Of a DNA stretch of 64,000 nucleotides, positions 1 through 9,078 are shown in pieces (position 1 is the stretch's first letter; every line of letters starts with the position of its first letter). The stretch comes from DASPKX01 sp035627835. GTDB lineage: Bacteria > Verrucomicrobiota > Verrucomicrobiia > Limisphaerales > SXQI01. The notes under the pieces are model-generated. The model was not told the origin of the DNA, made no database searches, and saw only the letters and a list, made by a program, of their open reading frames with translations. The stretch spans positions 62,001 to 126,000 of the forward strand of contig DASPKX010000172.1 of NCBI GenBank assembly GCA_035627835.1, in the 5' to 3' direction. The position numbers were made by a program, and so were the translations under genes.

Positions 1-939
1 GAGCAACTCGCGGACGCTCTTTCAGTTGAGGCTACACCCGAGTGGATCCGCCACGATTTAGTTCGCGGCGCCGATGACCAACTCAAGGAAAAGCCGGAAG
101 GAAGCACGAACGCTTTTGCGCGCATCACAAACTCCGCGCCGTGGATCTATTCGTGGGCGCATGTTTCAGACAACGGGTTCTCCCATGCGCAGGCTCGAAG
201 CATTGGGCTGGGGCCGGATGAATTCGGATTAAGCGCGGGCCATGAGCTGGGCGTGATTGAGGACACTGACAACCTGGGCGCCAACCGGCCTGATTGGCAC
301 GATGCGTGGATGGCCGCTTACTGGCGCCGCAACCAATGGCAGACGTTTGCCTTGGATTATCACCACTATGAGCGGTTCGGCGGAAATGCAGACCAACTGA
401 ATCTCTCGATCGCTCAAGGTTGGACGCATGACTGGTTTGTTCGCGCGAACGCTGGATTCGCGCTAAATGGCGACTTCATCCCTGAATGGCGCGCGGGCGC
501 TGGGGCGACTTACCGCTGGCATCGCCGCTTTCTTAATCATCTCGATGTCAACTATCTCGAGTTCAAGGACGTTAACGTCTGGCAATTTGTTCCCGCTCTG
601 ACCTGGTGGTGGAGCCCTGAGTTCAGCTCGGATGCGCGGCTGTACATTTCCCGCAACGAATTGCAAACAGGGACGCACGATGTGGGACTGACAGGTTACG
701 TGGATCTCTCCTGGTGGTGGGAACCGAGATCGTACGTGCGAGCATTCTACAGCGGCGGAGACCAGAACAGCGCGAATTTGGTTCGGGATCTAATTGGCGA
801 AGAGGAGTTCCACAGCGTTGGGATCGAAAGCCGGTGGCAATTCGCTGACCTATGGGCGGTCCAGCCAAGCTATCGATTTGAGAGGCACCAGAGCTTCAAT
901 ATCCATGCCCTCGGCGTGTCGCTGCACTTTCGCTATTAG
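1..939 (+). CDS. Outer-membrane beta-barrel protein, YaiO-like (5' partial)
   Basis: The reading frame is open from base 1 to the stop at 937-939, so 312 residues are visible and the N-terminus lies outside the window. The visible part has alternating hydrophobic/polar strands rich in Trp and Tyr (for example WWWSPEF, LSWWWEPRSY), and it ends in aromatic residues (LHFRY), as expected of an outer-membrane barrel whose last strand is recognised by the Bam complex. Strand pattern and size recall the YaiO-type barrel family, but that assignment is by eye. No operon partner is visible: the next gene is on the other strand. An internal ATG at base 253 is not the real start, because the frame continues upstream with coherent protein sequence. 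Confidence 0.6.
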   Translation, partial: EQLADALSVEATPEWIRHDLVRGADDQLKEKPEGSTNAFARITNSAPWIYSWAHVSDNGFSHAQARSIGLGPDEFGLSAGHELGVIEDTDNLGANRPDWHDAWMAAYWRRNQWQTFALDYHHYERFGGNADQLNLSIAQGWTHDWFVRANAGFALNGDFIPEWRAGAGATYRWHRRFLNHLDVNYLEFKDVNVWQFVPALTWWWSPEFSSDARLYISRNELQTGTHDVGLTGYVDLSWWWEPRSYVRAFYSGGDQNSANLVRDLIGEEEFHSVGIESRWQFADLWAVQPSYRFERHQSFNIHALGVSLHFRY

Positions 940-1058
940 GCCGGAAGGAATGCCACAGCAGATCCCGAAGAAACACATAAAGACGAAGAAACGCAGGCCG
1001 ACGGATTCACATTAGTCCGCGCGGCCTCCTTCGCCTTTGGGCCTTTGCGGCTCGGGGT

Positions 1059-1424
1059 TTAGGGAGTCAGCGCTTTCTTCACCCGCGCGAGGAGTTCGCG
1101 CGGACTGAAGGGCTTGATCATGTAGTCGGCCGCGCCAAGATCGAGGCCGGTCTCGATGTCTTTGTCTTTGCGCTTCGAAGTTAAGAGCAGGACGGGAACA
1201 TCCTTGAGCGATTCGTCTGCTTTGATGCGGCGCAAGACTTGAAAACCATCCGCGGCCGGCATCATCACGTCGCTAATGATCAGGTCTGGCTTCTCGGCAG
1301 TGGCGACATTGTAACCGGTGTCCCCATCGGCAGCGAGAAGGACGGTGTGACCCTCTTGCCCGAGCTTGTATTGGACGAGGCGCTGAATTGTAACATCATC
1401 ATCGATCACCAGGATCTTGGACAT
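1059..1424 (-). CDS. CheY-like single-domain response regulator
   Basis: A 121-residue stand-alone receiver domain. The acidic pocket is Asp8-Asp9-Asp10, the phosphoacceptor is Asp52 (LIISDVMMP), the switch Thr is Thr81 and the conserved Lys is Lys103 followed by Pro104. There is no output domain, so it must act by protein-protein contact, as CheY or PilG/PilH-type regulators do. The predicted fold is complete. No histidine kinase or chemotaxis gene is adjacent, so its partner is unknown. It is convergent with the barrel gene upstream in the window and divergent from the paralog pair that starts at 1536. Confidence 0.9.
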   Translation of the reverse strand: MSKILVIDDDVTIQRLVQYKLGQEGHTVLLAADGDTGYNVATAEKPDLIISDVMMPAADGFQVLRRIKADESLKDVPVLLLTSKRKDKDIETGLDLGAADYMIKPFSPRELLARVKKALTP

Positions 1425-1535
1425 TGGGCAGGATGCTACTCACAACCTGGCGCCTAGCCAAGCCTTAGGGCGCCCGCGTCAATGACAGGACTTTTTATTG
1501 GCGGGATTTGCCTAACAAATTCAGACTTCGCGCGC

Positions 1536-2981
1536 ATGAATACGTCGGCTCGACAAAGAGATGCTTTGCGGCGCGGCCAAACACTCCTGAGGGTGATCGT
1601 GGCTCTTGCGCTCATCGGGTGCGGGCTGTGGCTGAGTTGCCGAGGGATGCCGCGCCTATCCGGGGGCATTAGCCCCGCGGCGCCGCGAGCATTGCCGGAG
1701 CTGGACCAGTTGCTTAAGACCACCGCGACCCCGGAAAGCATCCCACCTTTGCCACAGTCAACGGTGACTGAAACCGAGCGGCGGGTGACCGTGAGTATAA
1801 CCAATAAACCGATCGCCAACGCGCAGCTTTGGGGTCACACCATTCACCATCTCTCGCCCACCGGCCAGGTGAGCGTTGGAGAAACAGTTGTGTCGCTGCG
1901 AGCTGTTGGGGTGGTGTTGCCGCCAAATGAGCATCGCACGCAAGGGAGCCGTGAAGCGCAGGGGCGCTTTTTCGACCGGGAGCTGAAGCCGCTCTCTGAA
2001 GCAGCAGCTCGCGAGCTGTATCCGAATGATTGGGATCGAAGGCTCGATGCGCGGGGTTTCGCTCCCAGCTACACCTTTCGATTCACGACTGAGAAAGGGC
2101 CGGGGCTGAAGATTCTCTCTGGCGAAGTGCGTGATGCGAGGACCGGATTTCGGGTCACGAGCGGTTACTCCAGCGGCGGAGGTGGAGGAGCATTTCATTT
2201 CAGCCCCTGGTTGGGGGCATGGCATCCCGCACCAGTCCTGGTGATGATTGAAGTTGGCTATGGCGATCCTGAAGTTGTGGAGATCGAAGCAAAGCCCGGA
2301 GCCACACTGGAGCATCGGTTCGGGAAATTGGCCGTCGCAGCCATCGTCGATGGGAAGAGCACAAGTTTTAGCTCCAACAGCCGGACGACTGCGGATAAGA
2401 CCCAGCTTTGGGATTACAACTTCGAGCGGGACAAAAGCGGGCGTGGGTGCAGCGTCGTCTTCGTATGCACACCATCGACGCAGTCGTTGCCGCTGGACTT
2501 TGAGTTCCTGGGGGAAGACGGCAAGCGGCTCGACAATCATGGCACCTCCTCCAGCGCTTCGGTGCTGACCGCCGCCGTGGACGCGCCCGCTTCGGCGTTG
2601 AAACGGGTGCGAATTCTGAAGCGGACGCAACTCGGGAGAATCGTCATGCGCCTGGAAGAATTACCGGGGTTGCCGGAGGACAATCGCAATGTTAGCGACC
2701 TGATGCAGGTGCAAGCGCCGGTCGTGCATTTCGACGGTGAGTGGGAGATGCGGTCATTCATCGAGCTAGGCACCCAATCCACGTTAAACATCCCACGGTG
2801 GGTGCAGGCGCCGCCGGGGTACTTTCCGCGCACATTCACGAATGCCACGCCAGCGATGATTGTGGAAGAAATGCGAGTGTTGCAGCCAACGCCCACGCGG
2901 GTTGTTTACAACTCTAAAAAGAATGAGATTCAATTCCGGGATCCATTTTGGCAGGAGCTTTGGCGGAAAATTGTGCGGTAG
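1536..2981 (+). CDS. Membrane-anchored protein of unknown function, first copy of a tandem pair
   Basis: I do not recognise the family. The 481-residue product has a basic N-terminus, one hydrophobic segment at about residues 15-33 (ALALIGCGLWLSC) and a large, probably extracytoplasmic, beta-rich domain. It is plainly paralogous to the next gene: both share VSPTAPRALxEL-like, HTIHxLSPTG, GEVRDARTG, SGYSSGG, STQSLPL, NRN-S-L and GYFPRT-TNATPA blocks in the same order, and both end with NEIQFRDP. The frame is open from 1482, but ATG 1536 is chosen because its product starts in register with the second copy. The two copies are 19 bp apart on the same strand and probably cotranscribed. Confidence 0.7.
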   Translation: MNTSARQRDALRRGQTLLRVIVALALIGCGLWLSCRGMPRLSGGISPAAPRALPELDQLLKTTATPESIPPLPQSTVTETERRVTVSITNKPIANAQLWGHTIHHLSPTGQVSVGETVVSLRAVGVVLPPNEHRTQGSREAQGRFFDRELKPLSEAAARELYPNDWDRRLDARGFAPSYTFRFTTEKGPGLKILSGEVRDARTGFRVTSGYSSGGGGGAFHFSPWLGAWHPAPVLVMIEVGYGDPEVVEIEAKPGATLEHRFGKLAVAAIVDGKSTSFSSNSRTTADKTQLWDYNFERDKSGRGCSVVFVCTPSTQSLPLDFEFLGEDGKRLDNHGTSSSASVLTAAVDAPASALKRVRILKRTQLGRIVMRLEELPGLPEDNRNVSDLMQVQAPVVHFDGEWEMRSFIELGTQSTLNIPRWVQAPPGYFPRTFTNATPAMIVEEMRVLQPTPTRVVYNSKKNEIQFRDPFWQELWRKIVR

Positions 2982-3000
2982 GAGGAGTGCGATTGGAGAA

Positions 3001-4446
3001 ATGATCTTCGAGCAATCAAAGCAGTCGGCACAAGGGCGGGTGAGCGGCCGGGTCATGATGGGTGTGCTGCTGGTGGGCGTGGGCCTTTGGTTTAGCACGC
3101 ACGGGCTGCCGCGGTTCGCACAAGGTGTAAGCCCAACGGCGCCGCGCGCCCTCGCTGAGTTGGAGGCATTGATGAAAGCCACCGCTCCAGCAACCAATGC
3201 TGTGGAGTTTCCTGAGCTGAGCATCAACGACAAGGAGGACGGCTTCACCATCACGTTGTCGAGAGATTCGGAAACGGAAGCGCAGCTCACAGGGCACACG
3301 ATTCATGAATTGTCTCCAACGGGAAAAGTCACACTGGGCGAAACTGTAGTTACGTTTCGCGGAGTGGGCGTTGCGCTTCCCCCCGCGGAGTTCAAGACCC
3401 GTCAGGCGGGTGGCGTTCCCGCGCGCTACTATGATCGAGAGTTAAAGCCGATGCCGGACGAAGAGCTGAAGAAATGGATCCCAAACGAGTGGGAGCGGAA
3501 CATCTATGTGCGCGGGTTTTCTCCGGGATACAACTTTCGGTTCGAAACAGAAAAAGGTGACTCGTTAAAAATCTTGCGAGGGGAAGTTCGGGACGCACGG
3601 ACGGGCTCGCGGCTGACGAGTGGTTACTCCAGCGGCGGGGCGCCAGGGGGATTTCAGTTTGGACCAGCGGTTGGCGCGTGGCATCAAACGCCCGTGCTGG
3701 TGATGGTGGACGTTGCTTACGGTCCGGTTGAGGTCATTGAGATCGAACCGAAAGCGGGTGTGGAAGTGGAGCACCCATTTGGCAAACTGCGGGTGGCTGC
3801 ATTCCGCGATGGGAAGAGCGACAGCTTTTCCTCAGGCACACGGACGCAGCCTGATGGACGGGTGGTTTACGAATACAATTTTGAGCGAAGCACGAAAGAT
3901 CCCGGGTGCGAGGTGATCTTTCAGTGCGTTCCCACAACACAGTCATTGCCTCTGGAAATCGATTTTATCGGTGAGAACGGCAACACGCTCCAAAGGCATG
4001 GGATGTCCTCGCATGGCGCGCTGCTGACTTGCTCGGTAGCTGAGGCAGCTTCAGCATTGAAGAAGATCCGCATCACGAAACGGTCGCAGATAGGGCGAAT
4101 CATTCTGCGCCTGCCGGAATTGCCGGGGCTTCCGGAAGCCAATCGCAACATTTCGAATCTTTTGAAAGTCCAGGCGCCTGTGGTTCATTTCAACGCGGAG
4201 TGGGAGATGCGGATGTTCGTGCAGCACGCAACCGAAGCGAGCATCAGCATGCGTTCGGGCCCCCCACCGCCTCCCCCGGGTTACTTTCCGAGAACCGTCA
4301 CCAACGCGACACCTGCAAGCGTTTTGGAGGAGCTGCGGGTTCTCCACTCCAAGCCGACGCGCATCGTCGTGGATGCTGCGAAAAACGAAATTCAGTTCCG
4401 AGATCCGCTCTTGAAAGAACTTTGGGAAAGGTTCTGGCCTTTTTAG
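3001..4446 (+). CDS. Membrane-anchored protein of unknown function, second copy of a tandem pair
   Basis: A 481-residue paralog of the gene at 1536-2981, the same length with the same block order. It has a single N-terminal hydrophobic segment (MMGVLLVGVGLWFS) followed by an exported domain. The frame extends back to 2860, but that would overlap the 3' end of the first copy. ATG 3001 is preceded by purine-rich GGAGGAG and GGAGAA tracts and starts in register with the first copy, so it is preferred. A short Pro run (PPPPPPG, about residue 422) is specific to this copy. The pair is a local duplication that has diverged clearly at the residue level while keeping the same architecture. Function unknown. 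Confidence 0.7.
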   Translation: MIFEQSKQSAQGRVSGRVMMGVLLVGVGLWFSTHGLPRFAQGVSPTAPRALAELEALMKATAPATNAVEFPELSINDKEDGFTITLSRDSETEAQLTGHTIHELSPTGKVTLGETVVTFRGVGVALPPAEFKTRQAGGVPARYYDRELKPMPDEELKKWIPNEWERNIYVRGFSPGYNFRFETEKGDSLKILRGEVRDARTGSRLTSGYSSGGAPGGFQFGPAVGAWHQTPVLVMVDVAYGPVEVIEIEPKAGVEVEHPFGKLRVAAFRDGKSDSFSSGTRTQPDGRVVYEYNFERSTKDPGCEVIFQCVPTTQSLPLEIDFIGENGNTLQRHGMSSHGALLTCSVAEAASALKKIRITKRSQIGRIILRLPELPGLPEANRNISNLLKVQAPVVHFNAEWEMRMFVQHATEASISMRSGPPPPPPGYFPRTVTNATPASVLEELRVLHSKPTRIVVDAAKNEIQFRDPLLKELWERFWPF

Positions 4447-4724
4447 TGTGAAGCTCGGGATGCACACACAGTGCCTTCTCGTGAGGCTGATCAGGTCGAA
4501 GATTTGTCTTGCGGGGGGTGGATAAACCTGAACGCCTCTGCCGATAATAGGACGTTCTTGCCACAAAATGCAATTGTCGGCCTGCTCCTGATTGAACGCA
4601 GGACGCCTGCGCATTAGCTTCCGCCCCGTTAACACCGTGAGAGCCCAAGGGGAGCTGCATCCACGTTAAAGTGACTGCTTTCCCTGAGTTCTTAGCAACG
4701 GCTCACAAGCACAACCCAAGTAAA

Positions 4725-6329
4725 ATGATGAAGAAGATTGCACAGAAGGCTTTGCTTTCCCTCAGCGGCCTTGCTCTGGCCACAGCTTTCGGAACGGCGC
4801 AGGCCCAGCAGGTCACCACGAACACACTTTCCGTCACCACGTTTGATCCGGAAGCTTCCGCAAACGGCTCCTATGGCTACTTCTATGGCAACACCATTGA
4901 TGGGGTTACTTACGGCAGCCAGAGCGTTCAAGCGCAGTTTTACGCTCCGGAAGATGTGGATCTCACGAACGGGATGTGGCGCTACACGTTTGACAACACC
5001 GACCTGAACGGAGCCGCTGGCTACGGCACTGGCACCGGTGGCGGTTTGTTCGTGGGGAACACGACCACAGACATGTTCACCAGCACAAACCGTGAAGATT
5101 ATCGCATTACCTTCCGCGCGCGGGTTGAAGGGCTGGCTGAAGGCCAGACGAGCGCGCAAGGTGAAATGCAGGTGAGCTTTTGGTATCCGAACCCGGAAGG
5201 CGGCGCGAATCTGCGCAGTTTGCAGGTGAATCTTCCATTTGCGCCAACAGCAGAGTGGCGAACCTACACTTACGATTTGAGCGAAGGCTCGTTCGCGGAG
5301 AACACTTCGGAACGGACGTTTGCCGCAAACGGAACGAACACGACTGACCTGCGTTTCAACGTTAACTTCCACGATCCACATAATCGTTTCGGCTATGACG
5401 CTGAAAATGTGCTGATGCTGGACGATGTGGCCATCCAACTGGTTGCGCAGCCGAAGGCTCCTGAGGTTCCAAAGTACGGTGTGCCGATCCTGGCCTGGAA
5501 CTTCGACGACACCAACTTGTGGTTTGAGTACCACTATCAGTGGTCCCAGAACACCATCAACCCCGTCAGCTCCGCTGAAGCAAACGTGAACGGCGGGGCG
5601 CCGAACACCGTGGGCAAAGATGGCACTGGCGGCTGGCTGCTGAACCTCGACACCACGGACCTGGCCAGCATGCCTCCTCAATGGGCTGGCGGCGGCACAG
5701 GCGGTGGGGGGCCTGCGGATTACACGCTCTTCGACACCAACGATCTCGCACAGTACCGCATTGTGTTTGACGGCCGGGTGAGCGGGCTGGCTGAAGGCCG
5801 CACCGAAGCGACCACAGTGCTCCAATTGCATATTGACGCAGCGGACGACACGCTCGCGGCTGACGAGGACACCACTGCGGACTCCGTGGGACGTTTGGAC
5901 ATTCAATTGCCCGGCGTGACCACCAACTGGCAAACATTCTCCTACACGTTGAACAAAGGCGTGTTCGCCCAGGGCAGCAAAGAGAACTTCGCCAAAGCGG
6001 TCGGCAACATCACAGCTGTGCGCACACAGTGGCAGATCGAGAATCTTGGCGACGTGAATCTCTGGGGTTATGACGCTGAGAACTCGTTCACGATCGACAA
6101 CGTTCGTCTGGAGCGCCTTTATCCAGTTCAAGCCGGCGGAAACCCAGGCCGCATCACCGCGACGCTCCAAGGGCAGAACCTGGTTCTGACCTGGAACGCA
6201 ACGAACGCGAAGCTGCAATCGACCAGCGACCTGCAGAATCCAAACTGGACGGACGTGACTGGCGCAACGAGCGGTTACTCCACTCCTGTGACCGGCGCGC
6301 GCCGCTTCTTCCGCCTGGTTCAGCAGTAA
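4725..6329 (+). CDS. Secreted protein with duplicated beta-sandwich-like domain and C-terminal FFR tail
   Basis: A 534-residue exported protein. ATG 4725 gives a clean Sec signal peptide (MMKKIAQKALLSLSGLAL, cleavage near AQA/QQ); an upstream start at 4671 would bury it. The mature part holds two homologous copies of about 230 residues. Each copy contains YRI-F--RV-GLAEG-T, a W--(Y/F)-Y-L--G-FA motif and GYDAEN-(L/F)--D(D/N)V, a layout seen in carbohydrate-binding-like jelly rolls. The last 60 residues (LQSTSDLQNPNWTDV to RRFFRLVQQ) match a tail found in three other secreted proteins of this window. A strong terminator follows. Exact function is not known; glycan binding is an inference from fold-like pattern only. 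Confidence 0.72.
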   Translation: MMKKIAQKALLSLSGLALATAFGTAQAQQVTTNTLSVTTFDPEASANGSYGYFYGNTIDGVTYGSQSVQAQFYAPEDVDLTNGMWRYTFDNTDLNGAAGYGTGTGGGLFVGNTTTDMFTSTNREDYRITFRARVEGLAEGQTSAQGEMQVSFWYPNPEGGANLRSLQVNLPFAPTAEWRTYTYDLSEGSFAENTSERTFAANGTNTTDLRFNVNFHDPHNRFGYDAENVLMLDDVAIQLVAQPKAPEVPKYGVPILAWNFDDTNLWFEYHYQWSQNTINPVSSAEANVNGGAPNTVGKDGTGGWLLNLDTTDLASMPPQWAGGGTGGGGPADYTLFDTNDLAQYRIVFDGRVSGLAEGRTEATTVLQLHIDAADDTLAADEDTTADSVGRLDIQLPGVTTNWQTFSYTLNKGVFAQGSKENFAKAVGNITAVRTQWQIENLGDVNLWGYDAENSFTIDNVRLERLYPVQAGGNPGRITATLQGQNLVLTWNATNAKLQSTSDLQNPNWTDVTGATSGYSTPVTGARRFFRLVQQ

Positions 6330-6387
6330 GCTTTAAGATCTTCGGCTCGCGCGAGCGGGCTTGAAGGGTGAGAACACACCAACGCAA

Positions 6388-6425
6388 GGGCGTCAGCGAT
6401 GAGCTGGCGCCCCTTTTCGTTTTTG
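6388..6425 (+). terminator. Rho-independent terminator after the secreted protein gene
   Basis: A 10-bp stem (6388-6397 GGGCGTCAGC with 6403-6412 GCTGGCGCCC, one G-U wobble), a 5-nt loop and then a T-rich tract (TTTTCGTTTTT). It sits 58 bp after the stop codon at 6329. Confidence 0.85.
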
Positions 6426-6426
6426 G

Positions 6427-6465
6427 GAGGAGGGTCCGCAGATTGCGCAGATTTTCGCGGATTAA
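6427..6465 (+). repeat. Dispersed intergenic repeat, 'CGCAGATT' class
   Basis: The stretch containing GTCCGCAGATTGCGCAGATT followed by TTCGCGGATTAAAAA recurs in inverted orientation at about 51862-51905 (there ATCTGCGAAATCTGTGCAAT then CTGCGGAC). Both copies are intergenic, with internal short-period CGCAGATT-like repetition. Function unknown. Confidence 0.6.
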
Positions 6466-6501
6466 AAACAGAACAACCTGAATCGGGATTTTAGCGTAGA
6501 T

Positions 6502-7743
6502 TTATTTAGGGTTTTTCGGCTTTAGCCCCGCGGCGACGGCCTCCGCAGCTCGGAGGACGCGAAGGGTGTTGCCGCCAAGGACTTTCTTTATGTCGGACTC
6601 GGAGAAGCCTTCGTTCAGCATGGCCTGCGTCACGGCGGGATAGCAGGAAACATTTTCAAGCTGATGCGGAAGCACATCCACCCCGTCAAAGTCCGCGCCT
6701 AAGCCGACATGGTCGATCCCGGCCACGGCAACGACGTGCTTCAGGTGCTTTATTAAATGTTCGATGGAGCCGCGGGGCAGTGGATGCGCTTCGCGCCATT
6801 CTTTCCGAGCTTTGATGTAATCCTCATCTCGCGGGTGCATGGCACGCAGCCGCCGGAGATCTTCCATTTCAGCTGCCAGCAACGTGGCAGCTTCCGGAAC
6901 GATGAAGCCGGAATAGAAGTTGAGCATGATGACGCCGCCATTTTCTTTCACGCGGCGAAGGACATCGTCCGGAACATTGCGGGGATGCTGCGCGACGGCG
7001 TAAGCAGAGGAGTGAGAGGCGATCACTGGAGCGACGCTGACATCGAGAGCCGCGTGCATGGTGGCGGGTGAGACGTGGGAGATATCGACGAGCATGCCGA
7101 GGCGGTTCATCTCACGAACGACTTCTTTGCCGAAGTCCGTCAAGCCGTTGCTATCGGGCTTGATGCCGGTGGCGTCCGCCCAACCCACGTGGTCGGAATG
7201 GGTGAGGGTCATGTAGCGGACGCCGAGTTGATAATAGGTTCGCAAGAGGGCCAGCGACTTCTCAATGGAATGGCCGCCTTCAATGCCGATAAGGCAGGCA
7301 ATCTTTCCGTCGGCGCGGATGGTTTCCACATCAGCAGCGGTGCGCGCGAAGGCGAACGTGTCGGGGTATTCCTCAACCATGCGATGGATCAAATCGATCT
7401 GCTCAAGCGTCTCGCGAGCGGCCCCGCCGGTGGTCATCCGGATGGAGGGGACGTAAGCGGCCCAGAATTGCGCGCCCACTCCGCCCGCATGAAGGCGTGG
7501 GATGTCGGTGTGTATTTTCGTTGGCTTGGAGATGTCCAACTCTTTGAAAGAGAGGTTGGCTTTCTTTCGCATCTCATAGGGCAGATCGTTGTGGCCATCG
7601 AAGATGAGAGCTTCCTTGTGAATTCTGCGCGCTTGCTCCGAGACCAGAATTGGAGCCGAGTTGGAGCTTGAATCAGCGGTGAGGGATTGAAGTTGAAGCG
7701 CCATTGCAATGGCGGCAATCCACATTGCCCGATTGAGCTGCAT
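6502..7743 (-). CDS. Membrane dipeptidase, peptidase family M19
   Basis: A 413-residue zinc dipeptidase with an N-terminal signal segment (residues 5-23, WIAAIAMALQLQSL). Metal-site residues of the M19/renal dipeptidase family are in place: His51 and Asp53 in FDGHNDLP, Glu155 in GIEGGHS, His223 in DISH and His244 in ASHSSAY. HSDHVGWADA and GLGADFDGV are further family blocks. M19 enzymes hydrolyse dipeptides, some with D-residues at the C-terminal position, and act outside the cytoplasm here. It is the last gene of a four-gene minus-strand operon, 51 bp after the TPR lipoprotein gene, downstream of a halogenase and a CRTAC1-like protein. The context suggests a modified dipeptide or peptidoglycan-derived substrate, which is inference. 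Confidence 0.92.
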   Translation of the reverse strand: MQLNRAMWIAAIAMALQLQSLTADSSSNSAPILVSEQARRIHKEALIFDGHNDLPYEMRKKANLSFKELDISKPTKIHTDIPRLHAGGVGAQFWAAYVPSIRMTTGGAARETLEQIDLIHRMVEEYPDTFAFARTAADVETIRADGKIACLIGIEGGHSIEKSLALLRTYYQLGVRYMTLTHSDHVGWADATGIKPDSNGLTDFGKEVVREMNRLGMLVDISHVSPATMHAALDVSVAPVIASHSSAYAVAQHPRNVPDDVLRRVKENGGVIMLNFYSGFIVPEAATLLAAEMEDLRRLRAMHPRDEDYIKARKEWREAHPLPRGSIEHLIKHLKHVVAVAGIDHVGLGADFDGVDVLPHQLENVSCYPAVTQAMLNEGFSESDIKKVLGGNTLRVLRAAEAVAAGLKPKNPK

Positions 7744-7794
7744 GGCTGCTTCTTCTCATAAGAAGCGGGGCAAAGCGAGAGTGGAAGTTGAAGG

Positions 7795-9078
7795 CTACCG
7801 CGTGAGCTGCGTGCGGACTCGAAGAGCTTTGGCTTGTTGCGGGTCGAGCCGCAGCGCTTCTGTGGCTTGCTCCAGAGCCTCGCGAGGTTTGCCAACACGG
7901 GCGAATTCCTCGGCGAGGGCGGCGTGCGTGTTGGCGTCGCCAGGTTGGGCGCGGAGAGCGGATGTAAACGCCTCAATCGCGCCGGGAGAATTGCCCGCGC
8001 GTGACTGGGCGATGCCAAGGTTGAAGTGGGCTTGGGCAAAGTCGGGCTTGATGTGAGTGGCGGAACGGAAAGCTTCGGCGGCATCGCGCCAGCGTTCCTG
8101 GCAGAAATGAGCCAGGCCAAGCTGGACGAAGCCTTGGAGCGAATTTGTGCGCGCGGTGAGGTGGCGGTTTAAGAAGAGTTCCGCTTCGTCGCAGCGCCGT
8201 TGCTGCACGCGCAGGCGGCCGAGCAGCAGCAGCGTCTCTGGATGCTCAGGGCTGCTCGCTAAAATCTGGGTTAGCACACGGTCGGCGTCATCCCACCGGC
8301 GCTGCGTCATGAAGGCATTTGCGCGATCGAGCATCGACTGCTGATCCATTCGCAAGGACTGGATTTCACGGAGGTAAGGATCGGGCCAATCGAAAGGCTT
8401 TGGCATGGCAGCGGCACGACGCGCGAAAAAGTTGGCCTGCTCGGTGTCGCCCATGCGGGTGACAGCCTGGCTAAGCAACAGATGGGCGGGGCGGGCGGTG
8501 AATTGATTGGTCAAGGCAGGGGGAAGCGCCTTGGCTGCTTCGCGGGGTTGATTGGCGGCGAGCTTGAGGCGCGCCAGTTCAACGAGGGCTGCGGGATGGC
8601 CTGGAGAGCGGGACAACAATTGCTGCACGGGCGCCTCAGCTTCGGTGAGCATGCCGTGCTCAATCATGGCTTGCGCGAGCCGCAGCAGAGGCGCGTCATT
8701 CGTTGCTTTGGCGGCGGCGGCCTGCAGGTTTTTAATGGCGAGTTGCGGCTCATGGGGCAATTGCCGCAGCGCGAGAAGGTAGAGCCATTTGCCCTCGCCC
8801 GGCGCAAGCTCATGAGCGCGCTGGTAGCAGGTTCTGGCTTCGGCGAAGAACTCTGCGGCTTCGAATGCCTGGCCGAGTTCACCCCAGGCCTGGGCGGTGT
8901 TCGCGCGAGTGACTACGCCACGGCGGTTCTCAATTAGCGTTGAGAGGGCGGGGTCGAGGCTCGCCACGGCGACCATTGGGGGATTTACCGTGGCGGTCGG
9001 TTGGGCTTCCGGTTCGGCGGCCTTCTTGCAGCTCGCAAGCGTTAGCGTTAGCAGAAGCAGCAACGACGCGAGTCTCAC
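7795..9078 (-). CDS. TPR-repeat lipoprotein
   Basis: A 427-residue lipoprotein: signal peptide with lipobox LASC (Cys17), then tandem 34-residue TPR helices from about residue 55 to the end (for example AWGELGQAFEAAEFFAEART and AHFNLGIAQSRAGNSPGAIE). TPR arrays scaffold protein-protein interaction, here on the periplasmic side of a membrane. Its ATG overlaps the stop of the upstream CRTAC1-like gene by 4 nt (ATGA), so the two are translationally coupled. FG-GAP/ASPIC-UnbV proteins and TPR proteins often occur together in Verrucomicrobiota, Planctomycetota and Acidobacteriota, which suggests that they form a complex. Confidence 0.88.
   Translation of the reverse strand: MRLASLLLLLTLTLASCKKAAEPEAQPTATVNPPMVAVASLDPALSTLIENRRGVVTRANTAQAWGELGQAFEAAEFFAEARTCYQRAHELAPGEGKWLYLLALRQLPHEPQLAIKNLQAAAAKATNDAPLLRLAQAMIEHGMLTEAEAPVQQLLSRSPGHPAALVELARLKLAANQPREAAKALPPALTNQFTARPAHLLLSQAVTRMGDTEQANFFARRAAAMPKPFDWPDPYLREIQSLRMDQQSMLDRANAFMTQRRWDDADRVLTQILASSPEHPETLLLLGRLRVQQRRCDEAELFLNRHLTARTNSLQGFVQLGLAHFCQERWRDAAEAFRSATHIKPDFAQAHFNLGIAQSRAGNSPGAIEAFTSALRAQPGDANTHAALAEEFARVGKPREALEQATEALRLDPQQAKALRVRTQLTR

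Noticed and set aside
4692..6218. 508-codon minus-strand ORF
   Set aside because: It is antisense to the secreted protein gene, which has a signal peptide, internal domain repeat and terminator; the antisense product has no coherent fold pattern.
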